NCBI RefSeq assembly: GCF_900149705.1
Contig: NZ_LT703001.1
Location: forward strand, 2,170,001-2,234,000
DNA: 64,000 nucleotides
DNA from: Sphingorhabdus sp. Alg231-15
GTDB taxonomy: Bacteria; Pseudomonadota; Alphaproteobacteria; Sphingomonadales; Sphingomonadaceae
Direction: 5' to 3'
Positions within the stretch are counted from its first letter, which is position 1, and every line of letters begins with the position of its first letter. The notes under the pieces are model-generated. The model was given only the letters and a program-made list of their open reading frames with translations, ran no database searches and was not told the origin of the DNA. Below, piece after piece: positions 1 through 9,193 of this stretch. Both the position numbers and the translations under genes were made by a program.

Positions 1-1
1 T

Positions 2-1420
2 TATCCGGCAGGTTGGCGGGCAGCCAGCGCCATGCGGCCCAAGCCGAGGCAGGAGAAAACCGACAATCTAAACCGCGTAACCTATCAGAAAACCGACTAT
101 GATACGCTGGTCGACAGCCCCGTCTTTGCCGGGAAACATTTCCAGACGCACAGGCTTAGTCGCCGCGCGCATCTCAACATTGTTGCCGATGATGGAAAAT
201 ATCTCAAACCTGCGAAAAGCCATATCGCCAAGCACAGCAAATTGGTGCGAGAGGCCGAGGCCCTGTTTGGCAGTCAGCCTTATGACCGCTACGATTTCTT
301 GCTCGCGCTGACCAAGGAAATGGGCAGCATCGGGATTGAGCATCATCGATCCTCTGAGAACGGGGTGAACCGCGAATATTTCACCAAATGGAATGATGGC
401 CCAGGCCGTCGCAATTTGTTGCCGCATGAAATTGTCCATAGCTGGAACGGCAAATACCGCCGCCCGGTAGGAATGTGGACACCGGATTTTCGCGAGCCCA
501 TGCGCGATAACCTGCTTTGGGTCTATGAAGGGCAGACGCAATTTTGGGGCTATGTATTGGGCGCCCGGTCGGGACTTTTTTCGAAGCAGGACACGCTTGA
601 TGCCTTCGCTGCAATTGCCGCTGGCATGGATCGGCGCGTTGGACGAGAATGGCGCCCTTTGATCGACACCACCCATGATCCAATCATCTCGGCAAGGCGC
701 CCCAAACCTTGGAGCAGCTGGCAGCGGCAGGAAGATTATTATAATGAAGGCCTGCTCATCTGGCTGGAGGTCGACGGGATAATCCGCCGCGAATCAGGCG
801 GAAAAAGATCGCTCGAAAATTTTGCCCGTACCTTCTTCAAAGGCAAAAATGGCGACTATGGCGTTGTCACCTATCAGCTGACCGACGTCATCGAGGCGCT
901 GAATAACGTACAGCCCTATGACTGGGCCAGCCTCATTGACGAGCGGGTCAATCGGCCAACAACAGAAGCGCCGAAGGACGGGTTGACTCTCGGCGGCTAT
1001 AAGCTGGTCTACAATGCGACGCCGAGCGACTTTATCCGCGCAAATGACAAACGCCGCAAACAACTTGATCTCAGCCATTCGATCGGCCTGGTGATGAGCG
1101 ACAAAGGCGTGGTCAAATCGGTAATGTGGGATGGCCCGGCATTCAAGGCAGGTCTGAAAACCGGCCTCACCATCACCGCGATTAATGGCAAGGCCTATAG
1201 CGCCGAAATGTTGACGCAAGCGATTGAGGAAAATCGCGGGCAAATGAATAAAATCGAGATATTTGCAAAGAATGACGATCAGTATAGCAATTTTTTGGTC
1301 GATTATTCAGGCGGGCTTCGCTATCCGCACCTCGATAAAATAACGGCGGACGAAACCGCCGGAGAGGGTGACCAGACTGAAGGGGGCATTGACCGGCTTT
1401 TGAAGCCAAAAACCAGATAA
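2..1420 (+). CDS. M61 family metallopeptidase with PDZ domain, 5'-truncated by the window edge
   Basis: The reading frame is open to the left edge: codons before the ATG at 32 read YPAGWRAASA, which resembles the middle of M61 glycyl aminopeptidases, so the start lies outside the window. The zinc site HEIVH is followed by SWNGKYRRP, and the third-ligand region is YEGQTQFWGY, both typical of family M61. A PDZ-like domain follows near the C-terminus (GLVMSDKGVVKSV and GLKTGLTITAINGK). The family comprises exported or periplasmic aminopeptidases that favour N-terminal Gly or Ala. The gene ends 14 bases before the pyrophosphatase start, so the two may be co-transcribed. The missing part should hold the signal peptide and N-terminal beta domain. 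Confidence 0.9.
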   Translation, partial: YPAGWRAASAMRPKPRQEKTDNLNRVTYQKTDYDTLVDSPVFAGKHFQTHRLSRRAHLNIVADDGKYLKPAKSHIAKHSKLVREAEALFGSQPYDRYDFLLALTKEMGSIGIEHHRSSENGVNREYFTKWNDGPGRRNLLPHEIVHSWNGKYRRPVGMWTPDFREPMRDNLLWVYEGQTQFWGYVLGARSGLFSKQDTLDAFAAIAAGMDRRVGREWRPLIDTTHDPIISARRPKPWSSWQRQEDYYNEGLLIWLEVDGIIRRESGGKRSLENFARTFFKGKNGDYGVVTYQLTDVIEALNNVQPYDWASLIDERVNRPTTEAPKDGLTLGGYKLVYNATPSDFIRANDKRRKQLDLSHSIGLVMSDKGVVKSVMWDGPAFKAGLKTGLTITAINGKAYSAEMLTQAIEENRGQMNKIEIFAKNDDQYSNFLVDYSGGLRYPHLDKITADETAGEGDQTEGGIDRLLKPKTR

Positions 1421-1434
1421 TAGGACCATAGCCT

Positions 1435-1968
1435 ATGGACATCACCCAAATTCCTATCGGCGATAACCCGCCGGAAAGCCTCAACGTCATCATTGAAGTT
1501 CCTGTTGGCGGTGAACCCGTCAAATATGAATTTGACAAGGCATCCGGCGCACTGTTTGTCGACCGTATCCTGCATACGCCGATGCGCTACCCCGCCAATT
1601 ACGGGTTTATTCCGCATACTTTGTCACCCGATGGCGATCCATTGGACGCGCTGGTGGTGGCACGTTCGCCCTTCATGCCGGGCTGTGTTGTCAGATGCCG
1701 GCCGATCGCGGTTCTCAATCTGGAAGATGAACATGGCGGCGACGAAAAGCTGCTCTGCGTCCCGATTGATGCCACTTTCCCTTATTATCGGGCGATTGGC
1801 GAAGGCGGCGATCTGCCTGAGATCGTCATGCAGCAGATCGAGCATTTCTTCACCCATTACAAAGACCTAGAGCCGGAGAAATGGGTCCGGGTTGGCAAAT
1901 GGGGCGACGCTGAAGACGCACGCAAGGTAGTGCTGGACGCCATCGAACTGGCCAAAACAAAGAAATGA
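1435..1968 (+). CDS. ppa: Inorganic pyrophosphatase (family I)
   Basis: This cytoplasmic enzyme hydrolyses pyrophosphate to two phosphates and so drives biosynthetic reactions. The 177-residue length is normal for bacterial family I enzymes. The signature DGDPLDALVV (residues about 66-75) supplies the metal-binding aspartates, and the substrate-site stretch RYPANYGFIP lies just before it. The ATG is preceded by a weak Shine-Dalgarno sequence (taggaccatagcct). The stop codon overlaps the next gene's start as ATGA, which indicates translational coupling to the small lipoprotein downstream. Confidence 0.97.
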   Translation: MDITQIPIGDNPPESLNVIIEVPVGGEPVKYEFDKASGALFVDRILHTPMRYPANYGFIPHTLSPDGDPLDALVVARSPFMPGCVVRCRPIAVLNLEDEHGGDEKLLCVPIDATFPYYRAIGEGGDLPEIVMQQIEHFFTHYKDLEPEKWVRVGKWGDAEDARKVVLDAIELAKTKK

Positions 1969-2282
1969 AACGGACGACGCATCTAGCGGTTGGATTGGCT
2001 CTGATCGCCAGTCTGGCCGCTTGCGCGACCCCGGAAACCCGGGTCCGCAATGGCTTGATGAGCGCCGGACTGTCCAAACCGATCGCAAGCTGTATGGCCG
2101 ACCGCATGGTGGACCGCCTGTCTTACGCGCAAATTGACAAGCTCAGCCGCCTCGACAAGCTGCGCAAGCGTGATCCAAGCGATATCAGCGTCAATGAATT
2201 TGTGAAGCGGACTAAGGCGTTACAAGATCCCGAAATTCTGGGTGTGGTGACATCATCTGGCCTGGTCTGCGCTGTGAAATAA
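1965..2282 (+). CDS. Small hypothetical lipoprotein
   Basis: A 105-residue protein with a lipoprotein signal peptide: positive start MKRTTH, hydrophobic core, and lipobox LAAC with the lipidated cysteine at about residue 20. The mature part is hydrophilic and helical-looking, with three further cysteines. It overlaps ppa by four bases (ATGA), so it is probably translated from the same mRNA. I do not recognise a functional family. Export to the periplasmic face of a membrane is inferred from the lipobox only. Confidence 0.8.
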   Translation: MKRTTHLAVGLALIASLAACATPETRVRNGLMSAGLSKPIASCMADRMVDRLSYAQIDKLSRLDKLRKRDPSDISVNEFVKRTKALQDPEILGVVTSSGLVCAVK

Positions 2283-2297
2283 GACTGTTTCAGTGGT

Positions 2298-3422
2298 TTA
2301 TCGAGCGACAAACTCTAACAGGAATTTGGCAACTACTGGGCTTCTATGAATTTCTGCGGCTGATAAGGCATTAGCCCACCAGAGATTTTCGTTGTTCGCC
2401 AGCACGATAAGACTGAGCTTTTCCTCAGGAATCTTCAGGTAAATGGCGGAATAGCGATCCGGTTCCCAACCGGAATGCCAATAGAGCCGTTTGCCCTCCC
2501 AGTCCTGCGCAAACCACCCCCAGCGATAATCTCCGCGCGGCGGCAATTTCTCAGCGGAAAATATGCGCGCCATCCATGCAGGTGAAAGCAATTTCCCTGC
2601 ATCCAGCGCCATATCAAACTGGGCCACATGCCTTGCGCTGGCCCTGATTCCCGCTGCCGCCCGAAAATCATCGTCCGAGTGGCTGGCTTTAATATCGCGG
2701 CCATTATCCTGAACCGTAAAAGGCGGCGCCAGGAGGCGAAGCGCGGAACCACCGTCCGGATCATGCCAGCCTAGAGCGACATTTTGCATATCCGCCTTAG
2801 TTAGAACATGATCCCGCACAATGGCGCGCAGCGGTCTGCCCCCCGCCCCTTCAATGGCCCGATCTATGCGCGCATAGGTCATAGGGTTATAGACAAAGTC
2901 GGATCCGACGGGCCCATTGACTCGCATATTGAGACTGTCCGCTAGCGACAATCTGCGAGTGCAGTCTACGGGTGCGATAGGCGTTCCGTCACTATCTTCG
3001 CCGCCTCCACCAAACGGAATGCCCGATGTCGAAAACCATTCGCAAAAATCCGGCCAGCGCGGGTCATTGGACAGCGGCAGATCAAGCGATAATCCGCCAG
3101 CATCAGCCTCTGCCAATATGGCGGTTGCGGCAATGGGTTTGGTCACTGAAGCTATACCAAAAACAGTGTCCATAGTGGTCGGAACTTCACGCTCATCATC
3201 CGATGTTCCCAGTGCCTGTTCCCACACAATCTCACCATCTTTGACAATCACTGCGGTCAGTGCCCGAATGGATTGCGACTTGCGAAAATCAGAAAGGAAG
3301 GGACCAAATTCCTCATAGCTATCCATATCGTTTTTCTCCGAAGCCAATGCCATATTACCGAGAGGCAGTATGATCATGGACAGTGACAATAAAACGCCGC
3401 CAAACAGGCCTTTGCAAGTCAT
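2298..3422 (-). CDS. Serine hydrolase of the beta-lactamase / penicillin-binding protein fold
   Basis: A 374-residue exported protein with an N-terminal signal peptide (hydrophobic residues about 8-27). The catalytic SxxK motif is SVTK at residues 92-95, a YNPMTY segment stands where class C enzymes have YxN, and HSGW near the C-terminus fits the third HxG-type motif. These are the marks of the beta-lactamase-related family (PF00144), which contains esterases, D-aminopeptidases and low-molecular-weight PBPs, so the substrate cannot be named. It is transcribed alone, convergent with the lipoprotein gene and divergent from sucC across 173 bases. Confidence 0.88.
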   Translation of the reverse strand: MTCKGLFGGVLLSLSMIILPLGNMALASEKNDMDSYEEFGPFLSDFRKSQSIRALTAVIVKDGEIVWEQALGTSDDEREVPTTMDTVFGIASVTKPIAATAILAEADAGGLSLDLPLSNDPRWPDFCEWFSTSGIPFGGGGEDSDGTPIAPVDCTRRLSLADSLNMRVNGPVGSDFVYNPMTYARIDRAIEGAGGRPLRAIVRDHVLTKADMQNVALGWHDPDGGSALRLLAPPFTVQDNGRDIKASHSDDDFRAAAGIRASARHVAQFDMALDAGKLLSPAWMARIFSAEKLPPRGDYRWGWFAQDWEGKRLYWHSGWEPDRYSAIYLKIPEEKLSLIVLANNENLWWANALSAAEIHRSPVVAKFLLEFVAR

Positions 3423-3595
3423 GGGATATCCTCTTTCACCAAGGGGGGAATGAAAATCACGGTTAGCCCATATTTGCAGAGCTGTTCAGAGATGCAACAA
3501 ATATCATAAATCGGGGTAGAAATCGGCCCCTGACTGTGCTTTAGCCCTCCGCAAGACTCGCTAACAGAAGATACAGAAAGGCGCTGCACCGTCCC

Positions 3596-4795
3596 ATGAA
3601 CATCCATGAATATCAGGCCAAAGAACAACTTGCCAAATATGGCATCGGCATCCCTGCGGGCCACGCGGCACTGACCGTTGACGAAGCCGTCGCGGCCGCA
3701 GAGAAATTGCCCGGACCGCTTTATGTCGTGAAGGCGCAAATTCACGCGGGCGGACGCGGCAAGGGCAAGTTCAAGGAACTCGGTCCGGATGCAAGCGGCG
3801 GCGTACGCCTTTCCAAGTCGGTCGATGCAGTGCGCGATAACGCCACTGAAATGCTCGGCAACACGCTGGTTACGATTCAGACGGGCGACGAAGGCAAACA
3901 GGTCAACCGGCTCTATGTCACCGACGGCGTCGATATCGCGGAAGAATATTATCTTTCCATGCTGGTCGACCGTGCAACCGGCCGCATCGCGATGATTGTC
4001 TCAACCGAAGGCGGCATGGACATTGAAGATGTCGCGCATAACACGCCCGAAAAGATCAAGACGATTACGATTGATCCAGCGCAAGGCTTCATGCCGCATC
4101 ATGGCCGGTCGATGGCTTTTGCTCTCGGCCTGTCTGGTGACCTCAACAAGCAAGCCCAGAAACTCGGCAAGCAGCTTTACACCGCTTTCACCGACATGGA
4201 CTGCGAGATGCTGGAAATTAACCCGCTCGTGGAAACCAACGATGCACAGCTGCTCGTGCTCGACACCAAGATGAGCTTTGACGGCAACGCTCTGATGCGT
4301 CACCCGAACCTCATGGAACTGCGCGATGTCACGGAAGAAGATCCGGCAGAAGTCGAAGCGTCCAAATATGACCTCGCTTACATCAAGCTCGACGGCAATA
4401 TCGGCTGCATGGTCAATGGCGCTGGCCTCGCGATGGCGACCATGGATATCATCAAGCTCAACGGCGCGTTCCCGGCCAACTTCCTCGATGTCGGCGGCGG
4501 CGCGACCACAGAAAAAGTGACCGCAGCGTTCAAGATCATTCTGGCCGACCCGGCTGTGGAAGGGATTTTGGTCAATATTTTCGGCGGCATCATGAAATGC
4601 GATATTATCGCTGAAGGCATTGTCACCGCAGCGAAGGAAGTCGATCTATCGGTTCCCCTGGTCGTCCGGTTGGAAGGCACCAATGTCGCCAAGGGTAAGG
4701 AAATCCTGGCGAATAGCGGTCTGCCGATCGTATCCGCTGACGACCTGGGCGATGCGGCTAAGAAAATTGTTGCGCAAGTGAAAGACGCGGCCTGA
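3596..4795 (+). CDS. sucC: Succinyl-CoA synthetase (ADP-forming) beta subunit
   Basis: The beta subunit of the TCA-cycle enzyme that converts succinyl-CoA plus ADP and phosphate to succinate plus ATP. It is 399 residues, the family length. It opens with [16 protein letters not shown], carries the ATP-grasp lysine and glycine-rich loop [14 protein letters not shown] near residue 45, and ends with the conserved phosphate-loop stretch [16 protein letters not shown]. The alpha subunit gene sucD is not next to it: the downstream neighbour is etfB after 132 bases with its own apparent operator. No strong Shine-Dalgarno sequence precedes the ATG. Confidence 0.97.
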   Translation: MNIHEYQAKEQLAKYGIGIPAGHAALTVDEAVAAAEKLPGPLYVVKAQIHAGGRGKGKFKELGPDASGGVRLSKSVDAVRDNATEMLGNTLVTIQTGDEGKQVNRLYVTDGVDIAEEYYLSMLVDRATGRIAMIVSTEGGMDIEDVAHNTPEKIKTITIDPAQGFMPHHGRSMAFALGLSGDLNKQAQKLGKQLYTAFTDMDCEMLEINPLVETNDAQLLVLDTKMSFDGNALMRHPNLMELRDVTEEDPAEVEASKYDLAYIKLDGNIGCMVNGAGLAMATMDIIKLNGAFPANFLDVGGGATTEKVTAAFKIILADPAVEGILVNIFGGIMKCDIIAEGIVTAAKEVDLSVPLVVRLEGTNVAKGKEILANSGLPIVSADDLGDAAKKIVAQVKDAA

Positions 4796-4868
4796 ACCGC
4801 AGCTTAGGCACAAAGTACAGCTAGTCGTGGCCCATGAAAACGGTGATGCTGCGCCGCAACATAGATAT

Positions 4869-4891
4869 TTGACGTTTACGTGAACGTAAGC
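4869..4891 (+). promoter_or_regulatory. Candidate operator/promoter upstream of etfBA (LiuR-like palindrome)
   Basis: An imperfect palindrome TTACGT-GA-ACGTAA (4876-4889) overlaps a -35-like TTGACG (4869-4874). It sits about 40 bases before etfB. The left half, TTGACGTTTACGT, is repeated exactly upstream of the thiolase gene at 38437. It resembles my recollection of the MerR-type LiuR motif of acyl-CoA and branched-chain amino acid regulons. The regulator itself is not identified in the window. Confidence 0.55.
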
Positions 4892-4927
4892 TAAAGCGTT
4901 CTCAGAATTATAAAGAAGGAAACAGCA

Positions 4928-5674
4928 ATGAAAATCCTGGTGCCCGTCAAACGGGTGATAGACTATAATGTGAAACCACGGGTTAAATCCGACGGCAGCG
5001 GCGTTGATCTCGCCAATGTCAAAATGTCGATGAACCCATTTGACGAAATTTCTGTCGAAGAAGCGATTCGCCTCAAAGAAGCAGGCAAAGCAGAAGAAAT
5101 CGTCGCGGTTTCGGTTGGCCCGCAAAAAGCGCAGGAAACCTTACGCACGGCTCTCGCCATGGGTGCAGACCGCGCGATCCTGGTAATGACCGACGACGAA
5201 GTCGAGCCATTGGGCGTTGCCAAAATCCTCGCCAAGATCGTTGAAGAAGAAGCACCGAAGCTGGTGATTACCGGCAAACAGGCAATTGACGATGACAGCA
5301 ACCAGACCGGACAAATGCTCGCAGCATTGCTCGGTTGGGGCCAAGGTACATTCGCTAACACCGTGGATGTCGATGGCGACAGCGTTGAAGTGAAACGTGA
5401 AATTGACGGCGGCCTACAGACGGTCAAGCTCAGCTTGCCTGCCGTGGTCACCACCGATCTGCGCCTCAATGAGCCACGCTATGCGTCGCTGCCAAACATC
5501 ATGAAGGCCAAGAAAAAGCCACTCGATGAGAAAACGCCTGCCGATTATGGCGTCGATATTTCTCCGCGCCTTACCACCACCAATGTCTCCGAACCCCCTG
5601 TCCGACAGGCTGGTGAGAAGGTTGAAGATGTGGATGCGCTGGTCGCCAAACTTAAAGCTGTAGGAGCCATCTGA
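4928..5674 (+). CDS. etfB: Electron transfer flavoprotein beta subunit
   Basis: A 248-residue subunit of the soluble heterodimeric flavoprotein that accepts electrons from acyl-CoA dehydrogenases and passes them to ETF-ubiquinone oxidoreductase. It begins [19 protein letters not shown] and contains the AMP-binding region [16 protein letters not shown] and the recognition-loop region [20 protein letters not shown], all typical of EtfB. A good Shine-Dalgarno sequence (gaaggaaacagc) precedes the ATG. The stop overlaps the etfA start by one base (TGATG), so the subunits are translationally coupled. Confidence 0.97.
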   Translation: MKILVPVKRVIDYNVKPRVKSDGSGVDLANVKMSMNPFDEISVEEAIRLKEAGKAEEIVAVSVGPQKAQETLRTALAMGADRAILVMTDDEVEPLGVAKILAKIVEEEAPKLVITGKQAIDDDSNQTGQMLAALLGWGQGTFANTVDVDGDSVEVKREIDGGLQTVKLSLPAVVTTDLRLNEPRYASLPNIMKAKKKPLDEKTPADYGVDISPRLTTTNVSEPPVRQAGEKVEDVDALVAKLKAVGAI

Positions 5675-6603
5675 TGAAGACTCTTGTACTCGTAGAACAT
5701 GACAACACAGACATGAAAGACGCGACGCTGGCTGTTGTCACCGCCGCATCGCAACTGGGCGAAGTCCATGCTTTAGTTGCCGGCTCCGGCTGTGCCAGTG
5801 TTGGTGAGCAAGCCGCCAAGGTTGCTGGTGTCAGCACCGTGCATGTCGCCGACGATGCCGCGCTTGCCAACCAGCTCGCTGAAAATGTTGCGCCATTGGT
5901 CGCTAGCCTGATGGAAAGCCATGATGCTTTCCTCGCGCCCGCCACCACGACCGGTAAAAACATTGCACCGCGCGTCGCTGCTTTGCTCGATGTGATGCAG
6001 ATTTCTGACATTCTTTCGGTCGAAAGCGAAGACACGTTCACGCGTCCGATTTACGCGGGCAACGCCATCGCAACAGTCAAATCTTCCGACGCGAAGAAAG
6101 TCATCACCGTGCGCGGTACGGCTTTTGACAAGGCGGCTGCTGAAGGTGGCTCCGCTGCAATTGAGGGCGTAACCGGCGCAGGCGAATCCGGCCTGTCCAG
6201 CTTCGTTAGTGAAGAAATTGCCAAGTCCGAACGTCCGGAACTGACCAGCGCGAAGATCATCGTATCCGGTGGCCGCGCCCTAGGCTCTTCGGAGAAATTC
6301 GAAGAAGTGATCACACCATTGGCCGACAAGCTCGGTGCCGGCATCGGTGCTTCACGTGCTGCGGTCGATGCGGGCTATGTCCCGAACGATTATCAGGTCG
6401 GCCAAACCGGCAAGATCGTCGCACCAGAGGTCTATATCGCCATCGGCATTTCCGGCGCGATCCAGCATCTCGCGGGCATGAAAGATTCCAAAACAATCGT
6501 CGCGATCAACAAAGACGAAGACGCACCGATTTTCCAGATTGCCGATATCGGCCTGGTTGCGGATCTGTTTAACGCCGTTCCGGAGTTGACGGAGAAGGTA
6601 TAA
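5674..6603 (+). CDS. etfA: Electron transfer flavoprotein alpha subunit (FAD-binding)
   Basis: A 309-residue partner of EtfB. The C-terminal FAD domain is intact: [34 protein letters not shown], and [16 protein letters not shown] followed by [12 protein letters not shown]. It starts at the ATG sharing one base with the etfB stop. A strong intrinsic terminator lies about 45 bases downstream, so etfBA forms a two-gene transcription unit. The acyl-CoA dehydrogenase at 37176 is a plausible electron donor (inference). Confidence 0.97.
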   Translation: MKTLVLVEHDNTDMKDATLAVVTAASQLGEVHALVAGSGCASVGEQAAKVAGVSTVHVADDAALANQLAENVAPLVASLMESHDAFLAPATTTGKNIAPRVAALLDVMQISDILSVESEDTFTRPIYAGNAIATVKSSDAKKVITVRGTAFDKAAAEGGSAAIEGVTGAGESGLSSFVSEEIAKSERPELTSAKIIVSGGRALGSSEKFEEVITPLADKLGAGIGASRAAVDAGYVPNDYQVGQTGKIVAPEVYIAIGISGAIQHLAGMKDSKTIVAINKDEDAPIFQIADIGLVADLFNAVPELTEKV

Positions 6604-6648
6604 GCGTTTCGATAAAAGTGGTACTTTGATCGAGGTTGAAAATTTAAG

Positions 6649-6678
6649 ACCCCGGCGTGAAAGCGCTGGGGTTTTTTT
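6649..6678 (+). terminator. Rho-independent terminator after etfBA
   Basis: A nine-base-pair stem, ACCCCGGCG (6649-6657) with CGCTGGGGT (6664-6672), contains one G-T wobble and has a TGAAAG loop. It runs directly into seven thymines. Confidence 0.9.
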
Positions 6679-6736
6679 ATTGGCCCATGAATCAACCAAT
6701 TATTGCAATAAGTCGGTCATCGAATATTGTCTCACC

Positions 6737-7648
6737 ATGACGAGATTATTATACTTCATTGTTTTCGCTTTCACGGCTATTATTTTATTTAGTCAGCCCG
6801 TGGTCGCGCAAAAACAGCCCCTGATACTCAAGCCAACTTCTCAATGGATTGCGAGTTACGACGATGATAGCTGTCGACTGCTCCGTCAATTTGGCTCCGA
6901 AGACAAGAATGTGCTGGCAATTTTTAGCAGATTCGGTCCAGGTGATGGATTCCGCCTCACCCTGGGTGGTAAGCCGGTCAAATTGCGGAGCGATAAACGA
7001 GCAGCAAAACTGCAATTTGGTCCGTCCGAGAAAGAGCAGGATGTCCATTTTTTCATTGGTAGCTTAGGCGAAGACAGGCCCGCGCTGGTTTTTCAAGGGT
7101 TATTAGGTATCGCAGCGCCCAACAAAGCTCCAACACAGAGGATTAGGCAAGGTAGCCGATATTACGAACCCCTGGTCGAACCGGTTAGCGCAGAACGACA
7201 AGCAGCCGTAAAATATCTCACAGTCGGGCGCCCGCTTAAGCAATCCGTGCAATTGGAATTGGGCTCCATGGCCAAACCCTTTGCTGCCCTTTCCACTTGC
7301 ATTGATGAATTGATGACCAATTGGGGCATAGACGTTGAAAAACACAAAACCCTTAGCAGAACAGCACAGCCGGCCAGTGATCCCGGCCGTTGGGTGATCC
7401 CTAATGATTATCCAACGGATATGCTCAGCCGGGGGCAGCCTGCTGTAGTCCAATTCAGAGTTGATATTGGTCCCGCTGGAGAAATTAACGGATGCCATAT
7501 CCAAAAAACCACACGGCCAAAAGACTTCGACGATGCCGTATGCAAGTCTTTGATGAAGCGTGCGCAATTTCTTCCTGCCCTCGATGCAGAGGGGAACCCG
7601 ATTGCGTCTTACTGGCAAAGCACAGTGCAATTTCAGATTCCGAGATAA
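6737..7648 (+). CDS. Exported protein with C-terminal TonB-like domain
   Basis: The ATG at 6737 is chosen because it gives a clear N-terminal hydrophobic signal (MTRLLYFIVFAFTAIILF, then AxA-type end VVAQ); the frame upstream runs through the etfA terminator. The protein has 303 residues. The last 90 or so match the TonB C-terminal fold: YPTDMLSRGQPAVVQFRVDI, then GCHIQKTTRPKDFDDAVCKS and AQFLPALDAEGNPI. The middle part, with paired cysteines, is unrecognised. The Pro-rich periplasm-spanning linker of classical TonB is absent, so a different periplasmic role is likely. No exbB/exbD genes are nearby. Confidence 0.8.
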   Translation: MTRLLYFIVFAFTAIILFSQPVVAQKQPLILKPTSQWIASYDDDSCRLLRQFGSEDKNVLAIFSRFGPGDGFRLTLGGKPVKLRSDKRAAKLQFGPSEKEQDVHFFIGSLGEDRPALVFQGLLGIAAPNKAPTQRIRQGSRYYEPLVEPVSAERQAAVKYLTVGRPLKQSVQLELGSMAKPFAALSTCIDELMTNWGIDVEKHKTLSRTAQPASDPGRWVIPNDYPTDMLSRGQPAVVQFRVDIGPAGEINGCHIQKTTRPKDFDDAVCKSLMKRAQFLPALDAEGNPIASYWQSTVQFQIPR

Positions 7649-7744
7649 TCTTCCGGCCATGCCCGGCGTCACCTCTATGGCTCAACGGCTTATTGCGAAT
7701 TCCACCGTCTTTTTTCTGAAACCTGCCGCTGATATGGCAGTTTC

Positions 7745-8758
7745 ATGACAGCCACCAATTCCTCCAAAACCAAAATCGACAAACGCGAAGTCCTGGCGCA
7801 AGCCTTGCTCGATGGAACGCCTTTGACGCAGCTTGCGGAGCGTTTTGTCTCCGCAGGCTATAGCGAAAAAGCCGCCGCTTATGAGGCCGAACGGGCGATG
7901 AAGGATCCGCTTTTCAATGCTGGCAAACGGGTCAGCAACCGGCTTCAGAAAAGCCATTGGACAATGGACAATTATCGCCGTCTGCATCGGGTTGATGCGG
8001 GAGATGGGGCGGAGATTCCCACCGTCCAGACAATCGACCCTGACCAGTTCTTCCGCGACTATCATCATCGCAATCTGCCGGTAAAACTGACCGGACTGGT
8101 CGATCACTGGCCAGCGATGCAGCGCTGGACGCTGGACTATCTGGCCGACAAAATCGGTGATACGGTGGTTGAACTGCAGGGCCAGCGCCTGGCTGGTGAT
8201 GACTATGAAATGGCCAAGGACCGCCACAAGCGCCATGTGAAATTTTCCGAATTTACCGGCCTGCTGCGCCAGACCGAAAGCAGCAATGATTTCTACATCA
8301 CTGCCTATAATGACACGGTCAACAAACAGGCGCTGGCGCCGTTATGGGAGGATGTTGGCGATATCTCGCTGCTCAACGCCAGCGGCGGCAATGACGGATT
8401 TTTCTGGATGGGGCCAAAGGGTACGATCACGCCGTTTCACCATGACCTGACCAATAATCTGCTCTTGCAAATTTCCGGGCGCAAGCGTGTCACCATGGTC
8501 GCCGCCTATGACACAGCCCATATGCGCAACCATCTGCATTGCTTCAGCGAATGGACCGCGCCGGAAGAAATCCGCGCGCTGGGCGATGCCGCGCCAAAGC
8601 TATGGCAATGCGATATCGGCCCGGGCGAAGCGATCTTCCTGCCCGTCGGTTGGTGGCACCATGTCGAAGCGCTCGACCACACGATCGGTATGTCGTTCAC
8701 AAACTTCCCGGTGGATAATGATTTCTATACCGACTATCCGAGTGAGGTGGAGTTTTAA
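7745..8758 (+). CDS. Cupin-like (JmjC/FIH-type) Fe(II)/2-oxoglutarate oxygenase
   Basis: A 337-residue cytoplasmic protein of the Cupin_8 family. The iron-binding HxD is within TPFHHDLTNN, and the distal histidine lies in FLPVGWWHHVEAL, both in the expected order. SGRKRVTMV between them supplies the basic residue that often contacts 2-oxoglutarate. Family members hydroxylate proteins, RNA or small molecules, and the target here is unknown. The first 90 residues form a helical extension not seen in the minimal cupin domain. It is the last coding gene before the tRNA-like region. Confidence 0.85.
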   Translation: MTATNSSKTKIDKREVLAQALLDGTPLTQLAERFVSAGYSEKAAAYEAERAMKDPLFNAGKRVSNRLQKSHWTMDNYRRLHRVDAGDGAEIPTVQTIDPDQFFRDYHHRNLPVKLTGLVDHWPAMQRWTLDYLADKIGDTVVELQGQRLAGDDYEMAKDRHKRHVKFSEFTGLLRQTESSNDFYITAYNDTVNKQALAPLWEDVGDISLLNASGGNDGFFWMGPKGTITPFHHDLTNNLLLQISGRKRVTMVAAYDTAHMRNHLHCFSEWTAPEEIRALGDAAPKLWQCDIGPGEAIFLPVGWWHHVEALDHTIGMSFTNFPVDNDFYTDYPSEVEF

Positions 8759-9047
8759 ATATAGCGTCGCGAGAACGACCGCTGTTCGATTCTCCGCCCA
8801 ATTTCAATGAGTTCCGATTGAAGCAATTGGTTTCAATTGATACGACTTATCGCGCCAATCTTTCTGTTCATCGCTAAAAACACCTCTTGGCCGAAAAAAT
8901 CATTGTCAAATCTCAGACCTCGTCCTAACGGCCCGCTCCCCGATCAGTGGATGGGGCGGACGTCAACGGTCAGGGTTTCATGAAGCCCGCCCGCATGGAG
9001 TATCTCTGATACCCGCATGTACGGATGCTGCTTTGTCTCGATTGGTT

Positions 9048-9123
9048 GCATGAGTAGCTCATACGGTTAGAGCACTAGCTTCAGGCGCTAGGAGAGCGAG
9101 TTCGATTCTCGTCTCATCGCACC
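9048..9123 (+). tRNA. Degenerate tRNA-like gene, anticodon CAG (Leu codon) without a long variable arm
   Basis: The fold reads: D stem GCTC/GAGC (9057-9060, 9070-9073), anticodon stem CTAGC/GCTAG with loop TTCAGGC, variable loop GAGA of four bases, T stem GCGAG/CTCGT with loop TTCGATT. The anticodon at 9082-9084 is CAG, which would read leucine CUG. True tRNA-Leu has a long variable arm, which is absent. The acceptor stem (GCATGAG with CTCATCGC) pairs only with a bulged C, and no CCA end is encoded. It could be a pseudo-tRNA, a phage-derived tRNA, or a tRNA-mimicking noncoding RNA. Confidence 0.55.
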
Positions 9124-9193
9124 TTTGGATAGCTCAATGGGAGAGCACGGAAATTGTAATTCCGGTGTTACAGGTTCGAATCCTGTTCCACTC
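9123..9193 (+). tRNA. Degenerate tRNA-like gene, anticodon TGT (Thr codon)
   Basis: It directly follows the first tRNA-like gene. The D stem is GCTC/GAGC (9132-9146). The anticodon stem CGGAA/TTCCG is perfect, with loop ATTGTAA and anticodon TGT at 9155-9157 (threonine ACA). The variable loop has five bases, and the T stem ACAGG/CCTGT is perfect with loop TTCGAAT. The acceptor stem is poor: only the inner four pairs form (TGGA with TCCA), the outer three are mismatched, and no CCA end is encoded. The intact core and broken acceptor suggest the RNA is not an ordinary aminoacylated tRNA. Confidence 0.55.

Noticed and set aside
6626-6736. Longer N-terminus of the TonB-C protein
   Set aside because: The frame begins with TTG inside the etfA terminator region; the ATG at 6737 starts a clean signal-like sequence.
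8880-9056. Sigma-54 promoter before the tRNA-like genes
   Set aside because: I looked for the GG-N10-GC pattern expected of RtcR-type control; TTGCA at 9046 has no GG at the right distance and TTGGCC at 8887 has no matching -12.
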